From the NCBI RefSeq assembly GCF_026151205.1, contig NC_087074.1:18923240-18987239 (forward strand): a stretch of 64,000 nucleotides of DNA, given 5' to 3'. This DNA comes from Bolinopsis microptera (taxonomy: Eukaryota; Ctenophora; Tentaculata; Lobata; Bolinopsidae). Shown piece by piece: positions 1 to 11,200 of this stretch (positions within the stretch are counted from its first letter, which is position 1; every line of letters begins with the position of its first letter). A model generated the notes under the pieces. The model was given only the letters and a program-made list of their open reading frames with translations, was not told the origin of the DNA and searched no databases. The translations under genes and the position numbers were made by a program.

Positions 1-116
1 AATTTATTCATACTCTTGATTTATTTCAAAATTTAAAAAGAGGAAAAATGTATTTAACAAGTTGGATACTACAGAGCATCCCAGTTAATCAGAACTTAAC
101 TCGTTTCACCACCAAC

Positions 117-1124
117 CTTTCCACAGCAGAGATGTAGCAGCAGATTTAATGGTGATTCCTCGCTGCTTCTCCAGTTCCATACTGTCCATCTTAGCTCCTA
201 CACCGTCCTTACCTGATACAAACATTTCTTAAACCTAACCGACTCTGTAAATTGGGAAAATTTTGACGGTAGTTATTGTTAGTAAGAATATATACGACGG
301 TCATTAATTGACCTAATAATAGCAAATGATCGTGAACCAGAACAACAAGTTACCACAAACCTTTGACATCGTGAATAGCGTCTATTCTCCCGCCGTAGAA
401 GAGAATTCGTTCTGACACCGTGGTCTTGCCGGAGTCAATATGTGCTGACATTCCTGACAGATAGTTTAGTTAATAAGGTAATCTAGTGACAAAAACAGTC
501 ATACTTTAAACAGATTTACCCGGATTTTATTAATTCATTTGGTTTCAAAATAGATGGCTTAGAGCTGTGAGCTAAGCTTTTGAACTCCGGCGAAATCTCG
601 GCCAACTCAATCATCTTTATATCGAATTTGAATAAAATGTTTCAAAAATCCAACAAACCAATATTCCTGATGTTTTCTACTTTAGTATCGTCAGGGTTGA
701 AGACTTGATTCTGAAGACGGCGGATGTGGTGAGCGTCTGGTATAGTTTCATCTAGTACCTCGAAAACACTAAATTTTGAAAATTAGAAATTTTCAGAAAA
801 TGTGTTATTGGACTGGTTTGGGGAGCGGCCTAGGGCGCTTTAATAATTCTTGCCCATCATCAGCCGCTGCCCCGGTCCCCGAGACTTCATCTTTACTTTC
901 GTCTGGTTTTCCACTCTCTGTTCAATCATCAAGTTACTAGCTAGGTAACATGATAATCGAGCTGAGCTACAGTTTTCAACGTAACAACGATTTCGAGGAT
1001 GGTTCAGACAAACCCACGCTCTAACCATTTGAACAACAAACCAGTGCACTGCCAACTGTACACGGTCCTCACACACTTTCATTAAACCAAAGTTACTTTT
1101 ATACCCACATAGTTGACGGAACAT
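117..1124 (-). CDS. GFM1: GFM1 5' exons (mitochondrial elongation factor G1), continuing past left edge
   Basis: Exons are 659-768, 361-453 and 117-212, with a tentative first exon at 1075-1124. EF-G1 is the GTPase that translocates the mitochondrial ribosome. The 659-768 exon ends KVENIRNIG, joined in phase 1 to [20 protein letters not shown] (P-loop), then KDGVGA and [20 protein letters not shown] (switch region). That wording separates GFM1 from GFM2. The next exon, with the DTPGH motif, is left of the window; its start is visible in the duplicated copy. The first exon is weak: an ATG at 1124 encodes [16 protein letters not shown], basic and acid-free like a transit peptide, but three overlapping GT donors are possible and only one fits the phase. 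Confidence 0.88.
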
Positions 1125-3006
1125 TTACTTGTGCGTACGGCTGCCCTGCAAGCGATAAACTGATGACCTAGCTCCTCCCATATAAGGCGTGTAATTAGGT
1201 GTGCAAATATCACGTGCTATATGCCGCCACTAAGCGCGCTCAATCGCTATCTCGTGACTCTCACGTGACAGCTATCAAAGGAAATTCCCTATATGGCGCC
1301 TCCGGTGTAAACTAGGAAAGAGCTAGTTTGAGCATTAAGTAGGCAGGACAATTCTCAATCTGTAGTTTAATCTGATTACGTTAACGACTCAAACAGTCGA
1401 CGATGGAACAGATAAATTTGCGAGCATTTTCTCCTACGAGAATAGCACGCTTCAAATATTCTGGCGAACCTTCCTTTAAAGGAGGACTCCAATGAAAGTT
1501 ACATCAGGAATTATAGTATGGGATTAAGTTACAATAAAGTAAAATTTATGAATCTGACAAAGCCTTGCGGCCAATCACTCAATGTGAGACTCATATTTCA
1601 AATTGTCCAGGATTCATATGTCAATAGAAGAAGGAACCATTTGTTAATGAAACCCATAGTGTCAACATTTAGAACCATTCCAATTTCCGTGTTCTCATTC
1701 AACTCAAGAAATAAGTTAATTAATCGCCATTGGTGCTAGAGCCTATCCTGTAGACTGTTGTAAAGATGGCAGATCGTGAATGGCAGCTATCTTACTTACA
1801 GGCCATTGTATGATATTATGTTATTCATGCTCGCAATAAACTTATAAGCATTGCCCAACATACCTAAGAATCTAAAATAAAGAGCTCTGGAGTTATTTCT
1901 TACGATGAGACGAAAAGTTTGGTTTGATTATTACTAATTAAGAAACAATGAAAACTAACTCGTTACTTTATATTTGTGTCCAAAAAAGGTTTATTGACAC
2001 TCCATAAAGATATAAATAAACGGTAACAACTCATATTTATTATCTATCTGTAGAAAACAACATAAAAACCGTTCTTTACAATAATAGACCGTGATCTAAT
2101 TTAAACTACAGTTACAGCTCTATCGTAGTATTGTAAAACTTTTATTTTAATTTGGTTCTTTTGGAAAAAATGTGTTTAGTTTTACAACTTACGAATATAA
2201 TAGACTATAGAAATCTTATCGGTATCAAATAAATAATTAGACAGACTCAATTAATACATTTCCAGAATGAGGGGAAAATTGAACCGATTTTTAGATCAAT
2301 AACAACACGATTACCAATTAATTACAAAACTACAAATCTATTACATTTATTGAGTATTATCAATTATGTAATGGGATGGAAACTTTTTAACCAGGTGTAG
2401 CTAGTCCACAGCCCTAGCCCTATAATACGAAGAAATTGTTTCAATTCTAGCTGAAAAGCTCTAATATAATAAATCACAATCTATAGAAATTAGGAATTCA
2501 CCGACATGATGAAGAACCAAGTCTGATGTAGCCCATATCAGATGCCACCACAGGATCGGTTACTATAGAAGACTCCAGACAATGTCAAAGCAAATCGGTA
2601 TCACGGGGTGAGGTGTTGTTTTCACTAATAACAGTTTTCACTCAGTATCATATCAATATTGTCAAAATTTAACTTATTATAGATTTAATTTTAATTTTAT
2701 ACAAAAAGCTGGTCATAGCGCATGCAATGTTAGACAGTTACTTGATTTAACTTATTTACAGGATAGTCGGCAAATAATTTACCCTTCTGTAAGCAAACCA
2801 GAAAGCAGATAGATCTTCTAAATTTAATTTATACTGTTCTAATGAATTTTAGAACTTTTAGTTCTTTGCTTTAGAAGAAAATTGACATAACCGTGTATTG
2901 CGCTGGCAATACCAATTAATTACAAGAACACGTTTTTAAGATTGATGAAGTTAAACCATAGAATTTTAACCATTTAATTTATCAATTAAACGACTACAAA
3001 ACTGTG
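1125..3006. other. Intergenic region between chimeric gene end and GFM1
   Basis: AT-rich. It carries the promoter motifs at its left part and, from about 2326, the diverged half of the duplication. A 30-codon plus-strand ORF at 1403-1495 and a 73-codon one at 1518-1739 have no recognised family; they are conserved in copy B only because that half is identical. Confidence 0.6.
1176..1296 (-). promoter_or_regulatory. Probable GFM1 promoter: CArG box plus two E-boxes (copy A)
   Basis: A perfect CCATATAAGG (serum-response CArG box) is followed within 110 bases by two CACGTG boxes (1211 and 1262), the second in the palindrome TCACGTGA. The segment is richer in CpG than its flanks (GCCGCCACTAAGCGCGC). 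It lies just upstream of the tentative GFM1 first exon. The function is inferred from position and motifs only. Confidence 0.5.
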
Positions 3007-5093
3007 CTATCTTGTGTCCCTTCCACTATTACTAAAAGTTTTGCCACCGCTAACTAAAAAAGCAGCCTCTCTCTTCAGATCAATAGCATACTGAATGTCC
3101 TGGCTGATCTTGAGGCTGGTTTTCTGAGAGTTACAGTTGAGTTTGGGACAAGAGTCAGGAGCCATATTAAAAACACCTGGCGGAGGCAGAGTATCGTAGA
3201 TCTGTATAGCTAGGTTATGTTCTGTAGTTCCACCGTTATTCCGGGGAGCATACACACACTGTCCTATCGAGTCTAATATGATCTCCTTCACAACCTTGTT
3301 ACCAGATTCTCTCTCGATAAGTCTGACCCGCTCACTGGACACCAGGATCTTGAGGCGGGTGTTCACCACACACCAGGAAATGAACTGTTCCTCACGTGAC
3401 TTGCGGTTCAGTTTCCACAGAGTAGCCATGCCTTGTGCTGTGTCTATGGAGAAGATTGCCAGGATCTCTCCACTGCAACATCGAGGCAGCCGTATTCTTT
3501 TTATCTCTCCTGAGAAGAAGAAGAATATCGTTATGTTTCTTCTTGTTTATTGTAATTGTAAAACAAAACGTGTTAACACCAAATTATGGTTATACTGTTT
3601 GGTTGCTGAGTAGAAATACACTTACCGATACTGTGACTAGATCGAGTACTCTGCGTAATGGCCAGTGTAGTCCCTGAGGCAAAGTCGAGTAAACCAGCAG
3701 CTGGTTTAGCAACAGTTCCAATGAGACCTTTAGCTAGTCCGGTCACTGCCCCCGTCACTCCGTCTTGGTTAATCCCTCTCACTATAGAACTGGGAATGCT
3801 GGTAAGCCCTCCGATAAGTCCACTTCTTAACCCCTGCCATCCTGCTCTCAGACTTGCACTTGAACCATCCAAAACCCTCAGAGCTCGCTCCACTTCAACT
3901 GTGAAGTCTATGTGTCCGGGGGTGTCTATCAGGTTCAACTGGTTACCTGTGAAAAAAATGGAATTTCACAATTTATTCATACTCTTGATTTATTTCAAAA
4001 TTTAAAAAGAGGAAAAATGTATTTAACAAGTTGGATACTACAGAGCATCCCAGTTAATCAGAACTTAACTCGTTTCACCACCAACCTTTCCACAGCAGAG
4101 ATGTAGCAGCAGATTTAATGGTGATTCCTCGCTGCTTCTCCAGTTCCATACTGTCCATCTTAGCTCCTACACCGTCCTTACCTGATACAAACATTTCTTA
4201 AACCTAACCGACTCTGTAAATTGGGAAAATTTTGACGGTAGTTATTGTTAGTAAGAATATATACGACGGTCATTAATTGACCTAATAATAGCAAATGATC
4301 GTGAACCAGAACAACAAGTTACCACAAACCTTTGACATCGTGAATAGCGTCTATTCTCCCGCCGTAGAAGAGAATTCGTTCTGACACCGTGGTCTTGCCG
4401 GAGTCAATATGTGCTGACATTCCTGACAGATAGTTTAGTTAATAAGGTAATCTAGTGACAAAAACAGTCATACTTTAAACAGATTTACCCGGATTTTATT
4501 AATTCATTTGGTTTCAAAATAGATGGCTTAGAGCTGTGAGCTAAGCTTTTGAACTCCGGCGAAATCTCGGCCAACTCAATCATCTTTATATCGAATTTGA
4601 ATAAAATGTTTCAAAAATCCAACAAACCAATATTCCTGATGTTTTCTACTTTAGTATCGTCAGGGTTGAAGACTTGATTCTGAAGACGGCGGATGTGGTG
4701 AGCGTCTGGTATAGTTTCATCTAGTACCTCGAAAACACTAAATTTTGAAAATTAGAAATTTTCAGAAAATGTGTTATTGGACTGGTTTGGGGAGCGGCCT
4801 AGGGCGCTTTAATAATTCTTGCCCATCATCAGCCGCTGCCCCGGTCCCCGAGACTTCATCTTTACTTTCGTCTGGTTTTCCACTCTCTGTTCAATCATCA
4901 AGTTACTAGCTAGGTAACATGATAATCGAGCTGAGCTACAGTTTTCAACGTAACAACGATTTCGAGGATGGTTCAGACAAACCCACGCTCTAACCATTTG
5001 AACAACAAACCAGTGCACTGCCAACTGTACACGGTCCTCACACACTTTCATTAAACCAAAGTTACTTTTATACCCACATAGTTGACGGAACAT
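3007..5093 (-). CDS. Chimeric gene: EF-G1 (GFM1) N-terminus fused in frame to VPS13D C-terminus
   Basis: Exons are 5044-5093 (first exon, tentative), 4628-4737, 4330-4422, 4086-4181, 3626-3946 and 3007-3509. The fourth ends the EF-G1 part normally. The fifth starts as GFM1 ([20 protein letters not shown]3 motif) and, at about 3865, changes within the exon to VPS13D ([15 protein letters not shown]). The frame is kept, and its 321 nt preserve the phase-1 exit that the VPS13D last exon needs. The product would be about 390 residues: possible transit peptide, P-loop ([12 protein letters not shown]), [18 protein letters not shown], then the membrane-binding helices and PH-like domain. It lacks the G4 (NKxD) and G5 motifs, so GTPase function is unlikely. 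The promoter would be the duplicated GFM1 promoter. An assembly artefact is the main alternative. Confidence 0.62.
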
Positions 5094-7846
5094 TTACTTG
5101 TGCGTACGGCTGCCCTGCAAGCGATAAACTGATGACCTAGCTCCTCCCATATAAGGCGTGTAATTAGGTGTGCAAATATCACGTGCTATATGCCGCCACT
5201 AAGCGCGCTCAATCGCTATCTCGTGACTCTCACGTGACAGCTATCAAAGGAAATTCCCTATATGGCGCCTCCGGTGTAAACTAGGAAAGAGCTAGTTTGA
5301 GCATTAAGTAGGCAGGACAATTCTCAATCTGTAGTTTAATCTGATTACGTTAACGACTCAAACAGTCGACGATGGAACAGATAAATTTGCGAGCATTTTC
5401 TCCTACGAGAATAGCACGCTTCAAATATTCTGGCGAACCTTCCTTTAAAGGAGGACTCCAATGAAAGTTACATCAGGAATTATAGTATGGGATTAAGTTA
5501 CAATAAAGTAAAATTTATGAATCTGACAAAGCCTTGCGGCCAATCACTCAATGTGAGACTCATATTTCAAATTGTCCAGGATTCATATGTCAATAGAAGA
5601 AGGAACCATTTGTTAATGAAACCCATAGTGTCAACATTTAGAACCATTCCAATTTCCGTGTTCTCATTCAACTCAAGAAATAAGTTAATTAATCGCCATT
5701 GGTGCTAGAGCCTATCCTGTAGACTGTTGTAAAGATGGCAGATCGTGAATGGCAGCTATCTTACTTACAGGCCATTGTATGATATTATGTTATTCATGCT
5801 CGCAATAAACTTATAAGCATTGCCCAACATACCTAAGAATCTAAAATAAAGAGCTCTGGAGTTATTTCTTACGATGAGACGAAAAGTTTGGTTTGATTAT
5901 TACTAATTAAGAAACAATGAAAACTAACTCGTTACTTTATATTTGTGTCCAAAAAAGGTTTATTGACACTCCATAAAGATATAAATAAACGGTAACAACT
6001 CATATTTATTATCTATCTGTAGAAAACAACATAAAAACCGTTCTTTACAATAATAGACCGTGATCTAATTTAAACTACAGTTACAGCTCTATCGTAGTAT
6101 TGTAAAACTTTTATTTTAATTTGGTTCTTTTGGAAAAAATGTGTTTAGTTTTACAACTTACGAATATAATAGACTATAGAAATCTTATCGGTATCAAATA
6201 AATAATTAGACAGACTCAATTAATACATTTCCAGAATGAGGGGAAAATTGAACCGATTTTTAGATCAATAACAACACGATTACCAATTAATTAAAAAACT
6301 ACAAATCTATTACATTTATTGAGTATTATCAATTATGTAATGGGATGGAAACTTTTTAACCAGGTGTAGCTAGTCCACAGCCCTAGCTCTATAATACGAA
6401 GAAATTGTTTCGATTCTAGCTGAAAAGCTCTAATATAATAAATCACAATCTATTATAGAAATTAGGAATTCACCGACATGATGAAGAACCAAGTCTGATG
6501 TAGCCCATATCAGATGCCACCACAGGATCGGTTACTATATAAGACTCCAGACAATGTCAAAGCAAATCGGTATCACGGGGTGAGGTGTTGTTTTCACTAA
6601 TAACAGTTTTCACTCAGTATCATATCAATATTGTCAAAATTCAACTTATTATAGATTTAATTTAAATTTTATACAAAATGCTGGTCTTAGCGCATGCAAT
6701 GTTAGACAGTTACTTGACTTAACTTATTTACAGGATAGTCGGCAAATAATTTACCCTTCTGTAAGCAAACCAGAAAGCAGATAGATCTTCTAAATTTAAT
6801 TTATACTGTTCTAATGGATTTCACAACTTTTAATTCTTTAGAAGAAAATTGACATAACCGTGTGTTGCGCTGGCAATACCAATTAATTACAAGAACATGT
6901 TTTTAAGATTGCATGTAACAAACTAATAAAGTTAAACCATAGAACTTTAACCATTTAATTTATCAATTAAACGACTACAAAACTGTGCTATCTTGTGTCC
7001 CTTCCACTATTACTGAAAGTTTTGCCACCGCTAACTAAAAAAGCAGCCTCTCTCTTCAGATCAATAGCATACTGAATGTCCTGACTGATCTTGAGGCTAG
7101 TTTTCTGAGAGTTACAGTTGAGTTTGGGACAAGAGTCAGGAGCCATATTAAAAACACCTGGTGGAGGCAGAGTATCGTAGATCTGTATAGCTAGGTTATG
7201 TTCTGTAGTTCCACCGTTATTCCGGGGAGCATACACACACTGTCCTATCGAGTCTAACATAATCTCCTTCACAACCTTGTTACCAGATTCTCTCTCGATA
7301 AGTCTGACCCGCTCACTGGACACCAGGATCTTGAGGCGGGTGTTCACCACACACCAGGAAATGAACTGTTCCTCACGTGACTTGCGGTTCAGTTTCCACA
7401 GAGTAGCCATGCCTTGTGCTGTGTCTGTGGAGAAGATTGCCAGGATCTCTCCACTGCAACATCGTGGCAGCCGTATTCTTTTTATCTCTCCTGAGAAGAA
7501 GAAGAATATCGTTATGTTTCTTCCTGTTTATTGTAATTGTAAAACAAAACGTGTTAACACCAAATTATGGTTAGACTGTTTGGTTGCTGAGTAGAAATAA
7601 GCTTACCGATACTGTGACTAGATCGAGTGCTCTGCGTAATGGCCAGTGTAGTCCCTGAGGCAAAGTCGAGTAAACCAGCAGCTGGTTTAGCAACAGTTCC
7701 AATGAGACCTTTAGCTAGTCCGGTCACTGCCCCCGTCACTCCGTCTTGGTTAATCCCTCTCACTATAGAACTGGGAATGCTGGTAAGCCCTCCGATAAGT
7801 CCACTTCTTAACCCCTGCCATCCTGCTCTCAGACTTGCACTTGAAC
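3866..7846. repeat. Tandem segmental duplication, copy B
   Basis: This is the second copy of the unit. It holds the VPS13D 3' end that is joined to the rest of VPS13D, and a 5' fragment of GFM1 that ends at the duplication junction. Intergenic stretch 5094-6987 between the VPS13D stop and GFM1 exon 1 contains the duplicated promoter region. I see no gene there, although a 30-codon plus-strand ORF starts at 5372 (copy A at 1403) and could be a divergent first exon. Confidence 0.95.
5145..5265 (-). promoter_or_regulatory. Duplicated GFM1 promoter, would drive the chimeric gene (copy B)
   Basis: Identical to the copy A promoter: CArG box at 5147-5156 and CACGTG at 5180 and 5231. If active it would start a transcript that enters GFM1 exons and then the fused VPS13D exon. 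Confidence 0.48.
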
Positions 7847-8240
7847 TCTGGTATCTGTCGGAGAAATGAGAATTTGGTTTGCTTCCACAATCGACTGCAT
7901 TAATAAAATATAAATATGATACAAAAAGGGAATTGGAAAGAAAAAAAGTAGAGAAAAGAGATCGCATCAGAATAGGAAAGAGCACACGAGAAGAGAAAGA
8001 GACGCACAAGAAAACAAAAAGAGAAAACAGTCTCCTACCTGGAAGCTCTAAGTCTGTCTCTGTCGGCTCTGAAAGCATCATCTCCACTAACATACGTTAA
8101 CACAGTACTAGCAGTTGAACTGAGTTTACTGGCGGTATCTGACATGCCGTGAGCAACACTCTTTACCATTCCTGACACGTCACCATCCAGCCCCACTGAG
8201 AGTCCACTCAGTAGATCGTTAAACAGCCCTCCCATGTTAC
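6988..8240 (-). CDS. VPS13D: VPS13D exons 48-50: DH-like and PH-like C-terminus, intact copy
   Basis: Exons are 8039-8240, 7607-7854 and 6988-7490, the last ending in a TAG stop. The first encodes GNMGGLFNDLLSGLSVGLDG, a glycine-rich amphipathic stretch. The second encodes [20 protein letters not shown] and [20 protein letters not shown], the hallmark VPS13/ATG2-type C-terminal helices that bind lipid droplets or mitochondria in relatives. The third is the PH-like domain, starting [10 protein letters not shown] and containing [20 protein letters not shown]. Exons 49 and 50 are the ones duplicated further left. Intron 7855-8038 is purine-rich on the plus strand (AGAGAAAAG runs), giving a long pyrimidine tract for the minus-strand acceptor. 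Confidence 0.93.
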
Positions 8241-11200
8241 CTGGTGTCAAGTGAGGGTGAAAGGTTGTTAAAGTTTACGTTATCATGGTAGTAACTAGTA
8301 GAAACAATGAAATTTGAGGTAAAAGTGATGAAATCAAGTAGAAGGTAAAGTGTCAAACCTGTCATTTCTGAGTTGAGGACTATTTTGAGTTTATGTCCAA
8401 CTGCGCAGTCCCTGTAGTGTCGTATGATGTTGTCCCTTATAGTACTAGTAGCTGCTATCACATTACTGGTATGGTACTTGTTCAGCTTAAAAGTAACGTC
8501 GGAGAAGTTCAGATAAGATCTCATTCCTAATCTTGTGTGGATGTCCTTGAGGTCGTCCTCTAGAACTGGAGCCACGATCAGACTGACATTAACCTGGGTC
8601 TGGTGAATTAACATACTCTCAACTAACACGGGATTGTACTCCAACTTCCTCGTACTCAACTTGTACTCCGCTTCTGGATCGTACTTTGGGTCGTCTTTAT
8701 TTACATCCCCAGCCATCTCAAAAAACTGTATGAGTTTCAGAAGTAAGACCTCGTCGAGCTGGGAGCTGAAGTTTGCGAACAGAGCCTGGACCTCAGGGTA
8801 CACGACTAACCTGCCATCGCTCCTAACCTCCCTGATCATCCTGAAGTGTACTGTATGTTCTCCATCCCTCATTACCGGGTAGATAACAACAGGAACCAGT
8901 GCCTCCCTACACTGATTATCAGCCTGGAATCCTAGCAGATCAAAAACAACAGTAGTCTTGTTACCCGCCAGCTCGGCGTCTAAAGAGAGCCCAGTCATGC
9001 TGAGATACAATATCTCCTCAGGGAGGTGGTTGATAATAGAGAGGCCTACACCTCCCAGTAACTTTACCTGCAGCTGGAAGGGTTTGGTAACATCCTCCTT
9101 TTTAGAGGTGGAGTCCGTGTAGACAGTTTGTTCTCCTGCCACAGCGTCCAGTAGCTTGATAACCACTGTGGGACCGTCTAGAGAGGTGGTCATCAGCACG
9201 GCTCCACAACCTGGTCGGCGCTTGTGGAAGTAGATGTGAGGAGGGTTCTTGCTGACCATGTCTAGTACAGCATCAGATCCGTCATGTAGTAGACCGTTGC
9301 GAGGTGAAACAGCTAGCCCTGGCAGCTTGCAGGTTAGATAGCCGTTATCCCGGAACCTCCAGCACTGTGTTTGGTGCCTGTTCTCGTCAGGAGGCTTCAC
9401 GATCAGGCTGGCGTATGTGCCAGGGTTGGGAGCTCTGCCTGGTATGTCCAGGAATAACTTGGTCTTGAAGTGCATGAGCTGACCTGACTCCTTAACCTGC
9501 CACAGCTGACTAAGTGAGTGCGGGTTGTACTGCTTAACAAGCACCTGAACCCCCTGTGGAACGTCCAGCACGAGTCTGCTGCTCGAGCTGGCTAGTTTCT
9601 CGTCCACCCTGATAGCTCTAAATCCGGAACTGGAGAGCTGGTTGAGGGGGATGTCCCTCATAGCTGGGGCACCTCCCTTCCAGGTGTCGGAGAGGGTCAG
9701 GTAAACTGCGTTCTCGTAGACTAGTGCAGAGAGGTGGGTGTAAGGGGTGGGTGTTATCATCACCTTCATAGGCTCACCTCCCGTCACTTTTAGATCTAGT
9801 TCGTGGGGTTTCAAGACGGGCTCATCCCAGTGATAAGGGCACCAGCTACCAGGTTGTAATGTGGACATGTCTGACCGACTCTCTGATTGTCTGTACTCCA
9901 CGCTTACCAGACTGTGGTTTTCTATTCTGCAAAATTATTTCCTTGCGTTTGAATTGAAATAAAGACGATCCTGTGTTTAAAATAACTGGATCTTAACTCT
10001 AATGATACGTTCTTATGCAACCGAAGCTTTCGCTTTTACAAGGATAACATCTTCAAACTATTTCTGATAAAATCAATTCCTTACCGGTAAGGGGTAGGGA
10101 GATCATTGAAGTCGGAGAATACGACATGATAAGAGCTCCGCTGCAACACCACAGTGCACTGGAGGAATATCTTCCTTCCTCCGGTCCCTCTCATAGATAC
10201 AACACTGCTTTGTGGGTTGTTTATACAGAATCCACCCGACCACTCACAGTCTACCACGTCAGGAATACATATTGATAGTAGCTGAGGGGGTGAGTGGTAA
10301 CTAGTAGTAACTAGTGGTAACCAGTGGTAACTAGTGGTAACTAGTGGTAACTAGTGGTAACTAGTGGTAACTAGTGGTAACTAGTGGTAACTAAGATTAT
10401 ACCACAAAACAGGAATAGTTAATTATTTTTAAAAGTTTAAGCAAAAATCTTAAATAATGACCGACCTGATCTAGATCGTTACGAGGCCAGGAGAAGGGCA
10501 TGATAGAGTTTGGAGCAGCCTTAGTGACCGGCTCTTTGTCTGGAGTCCAGTCTGAGGATTCAGCCCTGGGGGATTGTGGACTAGATATTGGGGGCGACAA
10601 AAGTGATAAAGCACTTTAGAGGACCAATTGTAAAGAGTCAAATGTTCAATTCTAAACAGGATATCATCTTGTGGTATATAAGGACTAACTCAGCACAAGA
10701 AAATAGGTTCTTAAGTCCTGGCTATAAGAAGCTTGGTGACTTTTCTAATATTTCGAGGTGTTTGTTCGTGGGAAATAGGAATATATTATAAAGATGTGTA
10801 ACCCCCTCCCCCCGGCCTAATTCAGTATTGATATCATTACTTATAAGGAAAATCATAATAATTTCGATCTAAACAATTATTCAGTAAAGAAGTGAGACCT
10901 GAACATTAAAAAGGGGGAATGGGGATTATTTCTTGGGGATTTTAATGAGGAAATTGTATGCAGGGCTAAAAGCGTGGTCACACACATTTATTTTATTATC
11001 GTTATAGTTTAACGTTGATAGTAGAGGCTGTGTTTCCTGGTGCGCTCGCTACTCTTTACACCATCTTGGTCCATAGCTCATGTTTAGAAACTTCTGTGAG
11101 TATCATTAGGCCTGACATCACAGCTCAACGGTACTCACAGAGGACGCAGTACGGGGTGGTGGTTTTCCGGAGCAATAGCTCACAGCTCATTGCCGCGATC

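Larger units (their letters stand above)
1..3865. repeat. Tandem segmental duplication, copy A (about 3.98-kb unit)
   Basis: Bases 1-2325 match 3970-6294 with no difference that I can find, offset 3,969. From there to 3865 the match to 6295-7846 continues, but with about 35 substitutions and a few small indels, offset rising to 3,981. The unit runs from within a GFM1 exon to within VPS13D exon 49. The copy holds the true GFM1 5' exons and a second VPS13D 3' end. Confidence 0.95.

Noticed and set aside
840-1124. 94-codon ORF as an independent gene (also 4809-5093)
   Set aside because: No family pattern. Only its first 16 codons are kept, as a possible GFM1 first exon; the identical second copy reflects the duplication, not conservation.
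1518-1739. 73-codon plus-strand ORF present in both copies
   Set aside because: It is identical in both copies because that half of the duplication is identical; composition looks random.
7554-8093. 179-codon ORF that extends VPS13D exon 49 upstream
   Set aside because: The upstream part is intron; phase and the CGACAG acceptor place the exon start at 7854.
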